A stretch of 64,000 nucleotides of DNA from Parabacteroides timonensis. GTDB taxonomy: Bacteria > Bacteroidota > Bacteroidia > Bacteroidales > Tannerellaceae. The stretch is from positions 550,756 to 614,755 of the forward strand of contig NZ_LT669940.1 in the NCBI RefSeq assembly GCF_900128505.1. The letters run 5' to 3'. Below the pieces are notes generated by a model. It was not told where the DNA came from. It worked only from the letters and a program-made list of their open reading frames with translations, and did not search any database. A program made the position numbers and the translations under genes. Of the stretch, positions 9,242-17,916 are shown piece by piece (positions within the stretch are counted from its first letter, which is position 1; every line of letters starts with the position of its first letter).

Positions 9242-9841
9242 ATGAAAAAGAGCTTATTATTCTTACTTTTATTCGTTGCATTTCAGGTAAGTGCACAAGA
9301 ATTCCATTTTATTCCGAAAATAGGTTTGAATTTTGCCAATATGACAAACTCTGATGGTAGTATGAAACCAGGTTTGAATATCGGGGTGGCAGGTGAAGTG
9401 ATGATGACTGATCATTTTGCGATCGAACCGGGGATTTTCTATTCGATGCAGGGAACGAAAGGCAAAGATAGTGGTGTGACCATGAAAATAAAGAATGATT
9501 ATCTGAATATTCCTGTTCTGTTTAAAGGATATGTATATGAGGGCTTCAATTTATTTGCCGGACCACAGTTGGGCTTTAAGGTGTCTTCAAAAATAAAAGC
9601 ATCTCAATCGGGTACATCTGTTTCGACAAGTGAAGGTAGCGATTTATTTAAAACTGTCGATTTTGCTATTGTTATCGGTGCCGGTTACCAGTCGCCTATG
9701 GGATTCCTTGTTTCCCTGAATTATAATATAGGTTTGGCTAATACGATCAATAAAGATAAGATGTCTTCTCTTATAGGAGCAACAGTTGATGAAAAATCTC
9801 GTAATGGGGTACTTCAGTTCAATGTAGGCTGGCGCTTCTGA
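9242..9841 (+). CDS. Small outer-membrane beta-barrel protein (PorT-like)
   Basis: A 199-residue protein with signal peptide (MKKSLLFLLLFVAFQVSAQ) followed by an eight-strand-type barrel pattern: FIPKIGLNFANM, FAIEPGIFYSMQG, YLNIPVLFKGYV, FNLFAGPQLGFKV, and a final strand ending in Trp-Arg-Phe. This is the PorT/OM_b-brl family common in Bacteroidetes. Function is unknown; no operon partner. Confidence 0.8.
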   Translation: MKKSLLFLLLFVAFQVSAQEFHFIPKIGLNFANMTNSDGSMKPGLNIGVAGEVMMTDHFAIEPGIFYSMQGTKGKDSGVTMKIKNDYLNIPVLFKGYVYEGFNLFAGPQLGFKVSSKIKASQSGTSVSTSEGSDLFKTVDFAIVIGAGYQSPMGFLVSLNYNIGLANTINKDKMSSLIGATVDEKSRNGVLQFNVGWRF

Positions 9842-9985
9842 TAGATTTAAAGCCGGATTATGCAAACTTTAAAACGAAATTTGGATAATTCGGCTCTGAA
9901 AGAATAATTATTTTTGTGGTATAAATTTTATTACCATAAAACAGACTTTTGTAACTTTCCTACTCTTATCCTTGTCTTACTCTTT

Positions 9986-10240
9986 GTGGGACCGAAAATC
10001 TTTTCACACGATGGAAAAGCGTATTATATGCCCTGGGAGTCTACTATCTGTATCAGCGAACGCTGGTTTTATAATACGACCGGCCAAAAGTATAAACCGG
10101 TAGATGAACTTGCCCGGTTATACCGTCAGTGTACGAAGAATGATAATATCCTTATCCTGAACTTTCCACCAGCTCGTGATGGAAAGATCCGGGAGAAAGA
10201 TATTCAGGTACTGAATGAGTTGCGTAAGCAACTTCAGTGA
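9986..10240 (+). pseudogene. Remnant: C-terminal fragment of a GH29 alpha-L-fucosidase
   Basis: In one open frame the residues from about GPKIFSHDGK through YYMPWESTIC, ERWFYN, KPVDELARLYRQC, ILILNFPPARDGKI and VLNELRKQL look like the end of the catalytic domain of family 29 fucosidases, where a W-x-Y/F-N strand and a (L/I)LN(F/V)PP-DG-I motif are characteristic. The ~350 upstream residues including the catalytic nucleophile are absent, and upstream codons (from 9914) show no similarity and no signal peptide. I read it as a deletion remnant. Its 3' end overlaps the end of the convergent TPR gene by 7 nt. Confidence 0.65.
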
Positions 10241-10497
10241 TTATACATATCTTTATTATAAAAATCTAATATTTTAATCTGGGCATTATATGCTGTTTGT
10301 GCTGGACTGTCAGGGTTGAGCTCGATAGCTGACAGATAGTTGTTTAGTGCCTGGCGTATATCCCCCATTTTGCGATATACATTTCCTCGCAGGTAAAACG
10401 CTTCATCGTCTGAAGCGTTTTTTTTAATGTATTCATCCAACAAACGCAATGCTTCGTCTGTTTTATTATCGTTGATAAGTTGTCTGATTGTTTCCAT
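10234..10497 (-). CDS. Small tetratricopeptide-repeat protein
   Basis: An 87-residue protein containing about two TPR units: ALRLLDEYIKKNASDDEAFY and the canonical unit LRGNVYRKMGDIRQALNNYL with SAIELNPDSP. No signal peptide, so probably cytoplasmic. It is convergent with the fucosidase remnant and divergent from topA. It could be a protein-interaction adaptor; partner unknown. Confidence 0.8.
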   Translation of the reverse strand: METIRQLINDNKTDEALRLLDEYIKKNASDDEAFYLRGNVYRKMGDIRQALNNYLSAIELNPDSPAQTAYNAQIKILDFYNKDMYNH

Positions 10498-10616
10498 ATT
10501 GAAATAATGCGATATTTTGTAGACAAAGATAATTCTGAAGAGGTTATATACATAATAATCACGGTTTAAAAAACTGTTTTTTTGTTACTGATGTACGGTT
10601 ACGTTAATTATTTATG

Positions 10617-10624
10617 TATGTTTG
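10617..10624 (+). promoter_or_regulatory. Bacteroidetes -7 box upstream of topA
   Basis: TATGTTTG fits TAnnTTTG and lies 30 bp before the topA ATG. No convincing -33 element at 19-21 bp. Confidence 0.5.
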
Positions 10625-10654
10625 CACTCGATTTCTAAAAAGTGAAAAGTGATT

Positions 10655-13009
10655 ATGCAAAAGAATCTGGTAATAGTGGAGTCACCCGCCAAGGCAAAAA
10701 CCATCGAAAAGTTCCTCGGGAAAGATTTTAAGGTTATGTCGAGTTACGGGCACATCCGCGATTTGAAGACAAAAGATTTTAGTATTGATGTCGAGCACGA
10801 TTATGCTCCGCAGTACGTGATTCCGGCTGATAAGAAGAAGCTGGTATCCGAATTGAAATCCGAAGCTAAGACAGCCGAACAGGTATGGCTCGCATCCGAT
10901 GAGGACCGCGAAGGAGAAGCTATATCCTGGCATCTGTATGAAGTTTTGGGATTGAAGCCGGAAAATACGAAACGTATTGTTTTCCATGAAATTACCAAGA
11001 ATGCAATTTTGCATGCTATCGAAACACCGCGTGATATCAATATCAACCTGGTGAATGCGCAGCAGGCTCGCCGTGTATTGGATCGTATTGTGGGTTTCGA
11101 GCTTTCTCCTATCCTGTGGAGAAAGGTAAAACCAGCTTTGTCTGCCGGACGTGTGCAGTCGGTAGCTGTCCGTCTTATTGTTGAACGCGAACGTGAGATC
11201 AACGATTTCGTTTCGGAGGCAGCTTATCGTGTCATTGCTAATTTCACTCTTCCCGATGGAACGACTATCCTGAAAGCGGAATTAAACAAACGTCTGAAGG
11301 ATAAGAAGGATGTTATGGAATTCCTGGAATCCTGCAAGACTGCTTCTTTCACTATCGATGAGATCACAAAAAAACCGGTAAAAAAATCGCCGGCACCTCC
11401 TTTTACAACATCTACCCTGCAGCAGGAAGCGGCTCGTAAATTGGGGTATTCCGTATCGCAGACCATGATGATCGCTCAGCGTCTGTATGAGTCCGGGTTG
11501 ATTACCTATATGCGTACCGACTCGGTGAACCTGAGTGATCTGGCATTGGGAACAGCTAAGGAAGCTATTCTGGAAACTTACGGAGAAAAGTATCATAAGT
11601 TCCGCCAGTACCATACAAAAAGTAAAGGTGCACAGGAAGCGCACGAGGCTATCCGTCCTACTTATATAAGTAATGTAGAGATCAGTGGCTCTGCGCAGGA
11701 AAAGAAATTATATGAATTGATTCGTAAACGGACGATCGCTTCCCAGATGGCAGATGCTGAGCTGGAACGTACAACGATCTCTGTTTGTATCGATGATAAG
11801 AAAGAAAAATTTGTGGCTGTAGGTGAAGTGATCACCTTTGATGGTTTCCTTCAGGTGTATCGCGAAAGCTACGATGATGATAATGAAAAAGAACAGGATA
11901 AGGAGAATGGTTTATTACCTCCTGTTAAATTGCATGAAGTTTTGACTTTGAATGATATCGTGGCAACGGAACGTTTTACACAACGTCCACCGCGTTATAC
12001 GGAAGCCAGCCTTGTTCGTCGTTTGGAAGAACTGGGTATCGGACGTCCTTCTACTTATGCTCCGACGATTCAAACGATCCAGAATCGTGAGTATGTAGTA
12101 AAAGGGGATAAAGAAGGGACCGAACGTGCTTATAGTGTTATCTCGTTGGCTAAAGGCAAGATCAAAGAGGCTGATAAGAAGGAGATAGTGGGGGCAGACC
12201 GTAATAAGTTAATGCCTACGGATATCGGAGCGGTAGTTAATGACTTCCTGATGGAATATTTCCCTTCTGTTTTGGATTATAACTTTACGGCTAGTGTCGA
12301 GAAGGAGTTTGATGCCGTGGCAGATGGCGAAATGGTCTGGACAAATGCGATAGATAAGTTCTATAAAATGTTTCATCCGATCGTGGAAGAAACAGCTGCT
12401 ATAAAAACGGCCCATAAGGTGGGAGAACGTGAGTTGGGTATCGATCCGAAAAGTGGAAATCCTGTCTTTGTGAAGATCGGCCGTTATGGTCCGGTTGTGC
12501 AGATCGGTCAGGCACATACGGAGGATAAAGAAGCTCCGAAGCCTCAGTTTGCCACTTTGATGAAAGGTCAGTCAATCGAAACGATCACGTTGGAAGAAGC
12601 GTTGAAGCTATTCGACCTACCTCGTACGATCGGCGAATATGAAGGAAAAGAAATGGTTGCAGCAGTAGGACGTTTCGGACCTTTTATCCGTCATGACGGG
12701 AAATTTATCTCTATCCCGAAAGATCTGAATCCTCTTTCTATTACAGTAGAAGAGGCTATCGAATTGATCGATGAGAAACGTAAGAAAGACGAACAACGTT
12801 ATCTGAAGAAGTTCGATGAAGATCCTGATCTGGAAATATTGAACGGTCGTTATGGCCCTTATATAACTTATAAGAAGGCAAATTACCGTATTCCGAAGAC
12901 GGTTACTAATCCTGAAAAGCTGACGTTGGAAGATTGCATGAAGATCATTGCCGAGGCGGCAGAAAAACCTGCGACAACGAAAAAACGGACTACAAAGAAA
13001 AAGGCCTGA
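10655..13009 (+). CDS. topA: DNA topoisomerase I
   Basis: A type IA topoisomerase of 784 residues that relaxes negative supercoils. The Toprim domain is at the start (LVIVESPAKAKTIEKFLG; acidic ASDEDREGEAISWHL), and the catalytic tyrosine is Tyr285 in GLITYMRTDS. The C-terminal half carries repeated topoisomerase C-terminal modules (RYGPVVQIG, RFGPFIRHDG, RYGPYITYKK), ending in a Lys/Thr-rich tail. I chose ATG 10655 over the in-frame GTG at 10649 because MQKNLVIVES is the usual N-terminus. A terminator follows at 13035. Confidence 0.96.
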   Translation: MQKNLVIVESPAKAKTIEKFLGKDFKVMSSYGHIRDLKTKDFSIDVEHDYAPQYVIPADKKKLVSELKSEAKTAEQVWLASDEDREGEAISWHLYEVLGLKPENTKRIVFHEITKNAILHAIETPRDININLVNAQQARRVLDRIVGFELSPILWRKVKPALSAGRVQSVAVRLIVEREREINDFVSEAAYRVIANFTLPDGTTILKAELNKRLKDKKDVMEFLESCKTASFTIDEITKKPVKKSPAPPFTTSTLQQEAARKLGYSVSQTMMIAQRLYESGLITYMRTDSVNLSDLALGTAKEAILETYGEKYHKFRQYHTKSKGAQEAHEAIRPTYISNVEISGSAQEKKLYELIRKRTIASQMADAELERTTISVCIDDKKEKFVAVGEVITFDGFLQVYRESYDDDNEKEQDKENGLLPPVKLHEVLTLNDIVATERFTQRPPRYTEASLVRRLEELGIGRPSTYAPTIQTIQNREYVVKGDKEGTERAYSVISLAKGKIKEADKKEIVGADRNKLMPTDIGAVVNDFLMEYFPSVLDYNFTASVEKEFDAVADGEMVWTNAIDKFYKMFHPIVEETAAIKTAHKVGERELGIDPKSGNPVFVKIGRYGPVVQIGQAHTEDKEAPKPQFATLMKGQSIETITLEEALKLFDLPRTIGEYEGKEMVAAVGRFGPFIRHDGKFISIPKDLNPLSITVEEAIELIDEKRKKDEQRYLKKFDEDPDLEILNGRYGPYITYKKANYRIPKTVTNPEKLTLEDCMKIIAEAAEKPATTKKRTTKKKA

Positions 13010-13034
13010 TCGGTAGAGATCAGAAAGACATAAG

Positions 13035-13075
13035 AAAAAAGGATCCTGTTGAGTTAATCAGCAGGATCCTTTTTT
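13035..13075. terminator. Bidirectional terminator between topA and argS
   Basis: Near-perfect hairpin AAAAAAGGATCCTG ... CAGGATCCTTTTTT, with an A-run on one side and a T-run on the other, so it can end both convergent transcripts. Confidence 0.9.
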
Positions 13076-13094
13076 ATGAGTGATATTTCTGTTC

Positions 13095-14888
13095 TTACAT
13101 TCTTTCCGGAACTTCGATACCCAGTAACGACATACCGGATTTTACTATTTTAGCGACGTTGGCAGATAATACCAGACGGAATTGTTTGATCTCGGCATTC
13201 TCTTCGCGAAGGATGGAGAAGTCGTGGTAGAATTGGTTATACTCTTTTACCAGGTCGTAGATATAGTTAGCAATGTATGCCGGGCTGTATTCTTTGCCGG
13301 CTTCTTTTACTGTTACTGCATAGTCTGCGATCATTTGGATCAACCCTTCTTCTTTTTCTGATATAGGCGTATTTGCCGGTAATTGTTCCGGTAAGACAAT
13401 GCCTTGTTCGGCCGCTTTACGCAAAACAGAACAGATACGGGCATAGGTATACTGGATGAATGGGCCGGTGTTACCGTTAAAGTCGATCGATTCCTTCGGA
13501 TTGAAGGTCATATTTTTACGCGGATCGACTTTCAGGATGAAGTATTTCAGGGAACCTAAACCGACAACGCGGGAAATATTGGCGGCTTCTTCCGGAGTCA
13601 TTTCGTCTAATTTGCCTAATTCCTGTGATATTTCGTGGGCAGTGCTGATCATTTCTTCCATCAGGTCATCGGCATCGACAACAGTACCTTCACGACTCTT
13701 CATCTTTCCTTCCGGCAGTTCTACCATACCGTAAGAGAAGTGTACCAGACCTTTCCCGAATTCGAAGCCCAGTTTATCGAGCAGGATAGAAAGTACCTGA
13801 AAATGGTAATTTTGTTCATTTCCAACCACGTAGATCATTTTGTTGATCGGGTAATCGTCAAAACGCAGTTTGGCAGTACCGATGTCCTGTGTCATATAAA
13901 CGGAAGTACCATCGGCACGGAGCAATAGTTTCTCATCGAGTCCGTCTTTGGTCAGGTCGGCCCATACAGAACCGTCTTCGCGGCGATAGAAGATCCCTTT
14001 TTCAAGTCCTTCCATTACTTTACCTTTTCCTTCCAGATAGGTTTGAGATTCGTAATAGATCTTGTCGAAGTCTACGCCCATCATCTTGTAGGTTTCATCG
14101 AAACCGGCATATACCCAGTTGTTCATCTTTTCCCACAAAGCACGAACTTCTGTATCTCCGGCTTCCCATTTGCGAAGCATTTCGCGGGCTTCGGCCATGA
14201 GTGAAGACTGGGCTTCTGCTTCTTCTTTTGTCAGACCTTTAGCTTCCAACTCTTTTAATTCCTGTTTGTAGTGTTTGTCGAACAGTACATAGAAATCGCC
14301 GATCAGGTGATCCCCTTTTTTGCCGGATGATTCGGGTGTAACGCCGTTACCCCATTTCTGCCAGGCAAGCATCGATTTACAAATATGGATACCGCGGTCG
14401 TTTACGATATTGGTTTTAACCACTTTGTTTCCGTTGGCCTTCATGATTTCAGACAAACTGTAACCAAGCAGGTTGTTACGTACGTGTCCTAAATGCAAAG
14501 GTTTGTTTGTATTGGGGGAAGAATATTCGATCATCACCAGAGGGGATTGATCTGTGACAGGAATGATCCCGTAGGATGGTTGTACGTTGACCGTATTCAA
14601 CAGATCAATCCAGTAAGGACCGGCAACTGTCAGGTTCAGGAAACCTTTGATCACATTGAATTCAGATACGGCCGGTTCATTTTTCTGCAGGTATTCGCCG
14701 ATTTCCTGTGCAGTCTGTTCCGGTGATTTCTTCGATGCGCGAAGGAAAGGGAACACAACCAGGGTAAGATGTCCTTTAAACTCTTTCTTTGTCTTTTGCA
14801 ACTGTATCTGACCGGCTGCAACATCTGCTCCGTACAGTTCTTTTATGCCGGCAATGATTGCACCGGTGATCTGCTGTTCAATAACCAT
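13095..14888 (-). CDS. argS: Arginyl-tRNA synthetase
   Basis: A 597-residue class I synthetase charging tRNA-Arg. The HIGH-type motif is PLHLGHVRNNLLG, the KMSKS-type loop appears as EGKMKSREGTV, and the C-terminal anticodon-binding DALR domain is present (YARICSVLRKA; YEFxxF-like region near the end). The frame stays open 16 codons further upstream, but ATG 14888 (MVIEQQITGAIIAGIKELYG) is preferred because a promoter -7 box lies at 14926-14933, within the extended frame. Confidence 0.95.
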   Translation of the reverse strand: MVIEQQITGAIIAGIKELYGADVAAGQIQLQKTKKEFKGHLTLVVFPFLRASKKSPEQTAQEIGEYLQKNEPAVSEFNVIKGFLNLTVAGPYWIDLLNTVNVQPSYGIIPVTDQSPLVMIEYSSPNTNKPLHLGHVRNNLLGYSLSEIMKANGNKVVKTNIVNDRGIHICKSMLAWQKWGNGVTPESSGKKGDHLIGDFYVLFDKHYKQELKELEAKGLTKEEAEAQSSLMAEAREMLRKWEAGDTEVRALWEKMNNWVYAGFDETYKMMGVDFDKIYYESQTYLEGKGKVMEGLEKGIFYRREDGSVWADLTKDGLDEKLLLRADGTSVYMTQDIGTAKLRFDDYPINKMIYVVGNEQNYHFQVLSILLDKLGFEFGKGLVHFSYGMVELPEGKMKSREGTVVDADDLMEEMISTAHEISQELGKLDEMTPEEAANISRVVGLGSLKYFILKVDPRKNMTFNPKESIDFNGNTGPFIQYTYARICSVLRKAAEQGIVLPEQLPANTPISEKEEGLIQMIADYAVTVKEAGKEYSPAYIANYIYDLVKEYNQFYHDFSILREENAEIKQFRLVLSANVAKIVKSGMSLLGIEVPERM

Positions 14889-14925
14889 ATTCTTACTTCT
14901 TATATATCGGATTTTATTTTGTGTG

Positions 14926-14933
14926 CAAAGGTA
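14926..14933 (-). promoter_or_regulatory. Bacteroidetes -7 box for argS
   Basis: On the minus strand TACCTTTG, a perfect TAnnTTTG, about 38 bp upstream of the chosen argS start. It supports ATG 14888 over the longer frame. Confidence 0.65.
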
Positions 14934-14936
14934 CAT

Positions 14937-15519
14937 GATTATTTTCTAAAAACCTTCGTATAGCTGTTTTGAATTAACAGTTAGCATGGGCTTTACTATA
15001 TTCTTTTTTGCTGGGGTTTATTTGTGTTTTTGCAGACGGGATTTTGTTTTGTGTTCGGATAGTATGTGTAAAAAAGGTAAGCAAGCAGGGAGTTTCGAAA
15101 AACGAAAAAGCCAACAGGCTTTGTTGTGAAATGGGTAGCACGCCGTGTCGTGTGCGTATGATATCAGAAACAGTCATGGCGCAATGATTTATTTGACATT
15201 ATCGATCTTTGTGATATTATAAAAAGAGTGTTTTTGGGATAAATTATAGACTTTAAGTTACACCAAATTGGGCTTGGGTTGTAAGTAATGGAATATAACT
15301 TTAGATTCGGTTGATTTCGTAGAGTAAGAGCCTGACGACACTGGGATTATAACATAACTTCATTTGGGATAACAAAAGGTTATGAAAACTGTAGGAATAG
15401 TATTTTATGAATTTTATAATTGAGAATTGGATGGTTAATATTTTAATAGTAACGACTGGGCTTAATACGTCAGACATGAAGATGCGAAGTTTTAATATTG
15501 GCTCATTAATTGGGATTGC
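14937..15519. other. Long non-coding leader upstream of the fimbrial locus
   Basis: About 580 bp without a convincing gene. It contains a segment (15121-15173) resembling one at the far side of the fimbrial locus (25014-25065), two copies of TTTGGGATAA, and a possible promoter near 15273-15303. A 67-aa minus-strand frame (14974-15177) has no initiation context and is not called. The length of the leader suggests regulation of the fimbrial genes, but no inverted repeat long enough for an invertible promoter was found. Confidence 0.5.
15273..15303 (+). promoter_or_regulatory. Candidate promoter of the fimbrial locus
   Basis: CTTG followed 19 bp later by TAACTTTA: one mismatch in each Bacteroidetes element, with correct spacing. 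It would give a 5' leader of about 210 nt before the DUF3575 gene. Confidence 0.3.
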
Positions 15520-16086
15520 ATGAGGACCGTTTTTTTACTTTTCATTTTCCTGATATTTACGGTGACAAGTGCTTTCAGCCAAAAAGTGGCTGTAAAGTCT
15601 AACTTGCTCTATGATTTGACTACCACCATGAACCTGGGAGTTGAATTGGGCTTGAGTAAAAAATGGACGTTGGACGTTTCCGCAAACTATAATCCTTGGA
15701 AATTTGGAGATGATAGCGATGCTATGCGTCTGCGTCATTGGCTGGTACAACCTGAATTACGGTATTGGACTTGTGAGAAATTCGTGGGACATTTTCTGGG
15801 AATTCATGGACACTACGGAGACTACAATGTAGGTGGAATAAAATTCCTGAGTGACAATATGGAAAAGAGCCGTTACCAGGGAACTCTTTACGGAGCCGGG
15901 CTTTCGTATGGTTATCAGTGGTTGTTGAGTAACCGTTGGAGCATGGAAGCGGTGGTAGGGGTCGGTTGGGCCCATCTGAACCAGGATAAATATCCATGTA
16001 CAGCATGTGGCGACAAAATTCAAAAAGACAGAGATTATTTTGGTGTGACGAAACTTGCACTTTCGGTTGTTTACTTTTTTAAATAA
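15520..16086 (+). CDS. DUF3575 outer-membrane protein heading the fimbrial locus
   Basis: A 188-residue exported protein with a signal peptide (MRTVFLLFIFLIFTVTSAFS) and the DUF3575 hallmarks VAVKSNLLYDLTTTMNLGVE, WTLDVSANYNPW, WLVQPELRYW and GHFLGIHGHYGDYN. The pattern is that of a small beta-barrel. DUF3575 genes commonly open Mfa-type fimbrial clusters in Bacteroidales, and this one is 113 bp upstream of the major fimbrillin on the same strand. A role in fimbrial assembly or surface display is inference from position. Confidence 0.85.
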   Translation: MRTVFLLFIFLIFTVTSAFSQKVAVKSNLLYDLTTTMNLGVELGLSKKWTLDVSANYNPWKFGDDSDAMRLRHWLVQPELRYWTCEKFVGHFLGIHGHYGDYNVGGIKFLSDNMEKSRYQGTLYGAGLSYGYQWLLSNRWSMEAVVGVGWAHLNQDKYPCTACGDKIQKDRDYFGVTKLALSVVYFFK

Positions 16087-16155
16087 CTTTTCATTTACTC
16101 AGTATAAAAGAAATATCGGGTATAGTAGATGCTAAACTTCTTTATTATCATAGTT

Positions 16156-16194
16156 ATAATTAAAATTTATCTAACAATCATAATTAAAATTTAT
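16156..16194 (+). repeat. 15-bp direct repeat in the leader of the major fimbrillin
   Basis: ATAATTAAAATTTAT occurs exactly at 16156-16170 and 16180-16194, 24 bp apart, the second copy ending 5 nt before the ATG. The AT-rich context is typical of strong Bacteroidetes translation starts, which lack Shine-Dalgarno sequences. Confidence 0.8.
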
Positions 16195-16199
16195 TCAGA

Positions 16200-17807
16200 A
16201 TGAGAATCAAATCTATTTTTGCCGTATTACTGGCTATAGCCACAATGGCAAGTTGTTCAGACAACGTTGAAGGAGAAGGGCCTGATACTGGCACGGATCC
16301 TTCGGGGACGGCTTATATGTCGTTAAATGTAACGTATCCAGATCTAAAGTCACGTGCTTCAATAGAGAAACCTGCTGAGAAAGAAGAAGGTGATATTAGA
16401 GAGTTCTATGTATTGACGTTTGATGTAACCAAGAAATTAATCAAACATGCTAATGCAACGAATTATTATACTAGACTTTCTGGTGAAAACACAACTGAAG
16501 CTCTTAAAGTAAATCCAGACACCAAATTTTTGCTTGTAGTTGCTAATCCGGGAACTAAAATGGAAGGTAGACTCGCTTCCTTAGGTTCAACAACGACTTA
16601 TAATGATTTCAATGAAGCAATTGTTTTAGATGCTCTTACCAGCAGTCAGACTCCTGATGCTCTTGTCGGAGAGATCATGGCATCAGTGAACCCTACTACT
16701 GGCATTGGTCAATACTTTACGATGATTAATGTAGGTACCTATGAATCGGGATGGCCGGATGATGGTTTGCTTGATGTAACCACTAATGTTATAAAGGTTG
16801 ATCCTCAGGGTACATATAAAACAGACGCAGAAGCTAAAGCTGCGGCGAGTGCCCCTGGGAATAAAGCAACCCTTAAAATTGAACGCCTAGCGTCTAAAAT
16901 GGTTGTAAATGCTGTTAAAGAAAATATTACGGTGCACCCATCGGGTGCAGAGTTTGAGTTTGGAAAGTGGATACTTGATTATCGTAACAGTACATTTTTC
17001 CCTTATGCTAAGAAGAGTGATATAACCGGCGGTCATACGGGAACTTTTTATGATGGTCAGAACTTCTATACAGAAGATCCTAACTACAGTTTACCTGATC
17101 AGGAAACAGGAATTATTTTAAACAAAGTTTCTGATTCAGATCCTGTTCCGGTTGATGCACTATGGAAGGGGAGTACTAAAGCGGATTATTGTATTGAGAA
17201 TACGATGGCTGCGGATGCACAAAAATTTGGAGCAGCTACACGTGTAGTTATTAAAGGAAAGTACTGTCCTAAAGATTTTACTTTGGGAGACGATTGGTTC
17301 TATTATAATGGTCAAGCTTATGACCTTGCGTCTCTAAAAACAGCTTATGATGCTGCTAAAGTAGCGCAGTCAGCTATGGGTGATTTACTTATTGCGGCAA
17401 CTGATAAATTTTTGGTAGAGGTAAATAAGGCAAATAATGCTATCAGTACTTCTGATCTTAGTGCACTCACTAAAGAGCAGCTGGTAGATATTGAGGATGG
17501 TGGTGAAATTACCAAAATAGACGATTGTCTTTGGTGGTATCAAGGTAGTCTTAATTATTACTACTACGAGATTCGGCATGATAATTCAGAACTTCCTAAT
17601 ATGGCTTTTGGTAAATACGGTGTAGCCCGTAATAACTGGTATAACTTGACTCTGAAGAATGTCAGAGGTAAAGGTACGCCATGGTATCCTGGTGGTGGTC
17701 CTGAAGATCCAGATCCGGAAGAAGATATTGACCAGGATAGTGCTTATCTGGATTTCGAAATAGAGGTAGGTCCATGGATTTTCTGGACTACAGATTTTGA
17801 TATCTAA
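16200..17807 (+). CDS. Major fimbrial subunit, Mfa1 family
   Basis: A 535-residue lipoprotein precursor and probable shaft subunit of a type V fimbria. The lipobox is MASC (Cys19). After an acidic spacer comes the fimbrillin N-terminal domain with YMSLNVTYPDL and FYVLTFDV. Arg52 in LKSRAS sits where trypsin-like proteolysis releases the mature subunit in Porphyromonas gingivalis Mfa1 (position inferred by analogy). The end YLDFEIEVGPWIFWTTDFDI fits a donor-strand type C-terminus. Length is close to P. gingivalis Mfa1. A terminator-like hairpin follows directly, separating it from the anchor gene. Confidence 0.88.
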   Translation: MRIKSIFAVLLAIATMASCSDNVEGEGPDTGTDPSGTAYMSLNVTYPDLKSRASIEKPAEKEEGDIREFYVLTFDVTKKLIKHANATNYYTRLSGENTTEALKVNPDTKFLLVVANPGTKMEGRLASLGSTTTYNDFNEAIVLDALTSSQTPDALVGEIMASVNPTTGIGQYFTMINVGTYESGWPDDGLLDVTTNVIKVDPQGTYKTDAEAKAAASAPGNKATLKIERLASKMVVNAVKENITVHPSGAEFEFGKWILDYRNSTFFPYAKKSDITGGHTGTFYDGQNFYTEDPNYSLPDQETGIILNKVSDSDPVPVDALWKGSTKADYCIENTMAADAQKFGAATRVVIKGKYCPKDFTLGDDWFYYNGQAYDLASLKTAYDAAKVAQSAMGDLLIAATDKFLVEVNKANNAISTSDLSALTKEQLVDIEDGGEITKIDDCLWWYQGSLNYYYYEIRHDNSELPNMAFGKYGVARNNWYNLTLKNVRGKGTPWYPGGGPEDPDPEEDIDQDSAYLDFEIEVGPWIFWTTDFDI

Positions 17808-17826
17808 TAAAACTCTCAAATAAAGT

Positions 17827-17867
17827 AACCAGGTAGGGGATTACCTGCCTGGTTCTTTCCGTTTTTT
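17827..17867 (+). terminator. Terminator or attenuator between major fimbrillin and anchor gene
   Basis: Hairpin AACCAGGTAGG / CCTGCCTGGTT (11 bp, one wobble) with a pyrimidine and T-run tail. Partial read-through would give abundant major subunit and less of the anchor and tip genes, as expected for a fimbria. Confidence 0.8.
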
Positions 17868-17916
17868 AAGTAGTCAGCCTTCGGGGTGTCATAGCTAAAA
17901 GAATAAACAAAAAAAT

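Noticed and set aside
14974..15177. 67-aa minus-strand frame upstream of the fimbrial locus
   Set aside because: No initiation signal, low-complexity composition; kept only as a repeat-like border segment.
14937..15519. Invertible promoter for the fimbrial locus
   Set aside because: Only six-base inverted matches (CATAAC/GTTATG) are seen; no repeat pair comparable to that at 44216-44429.
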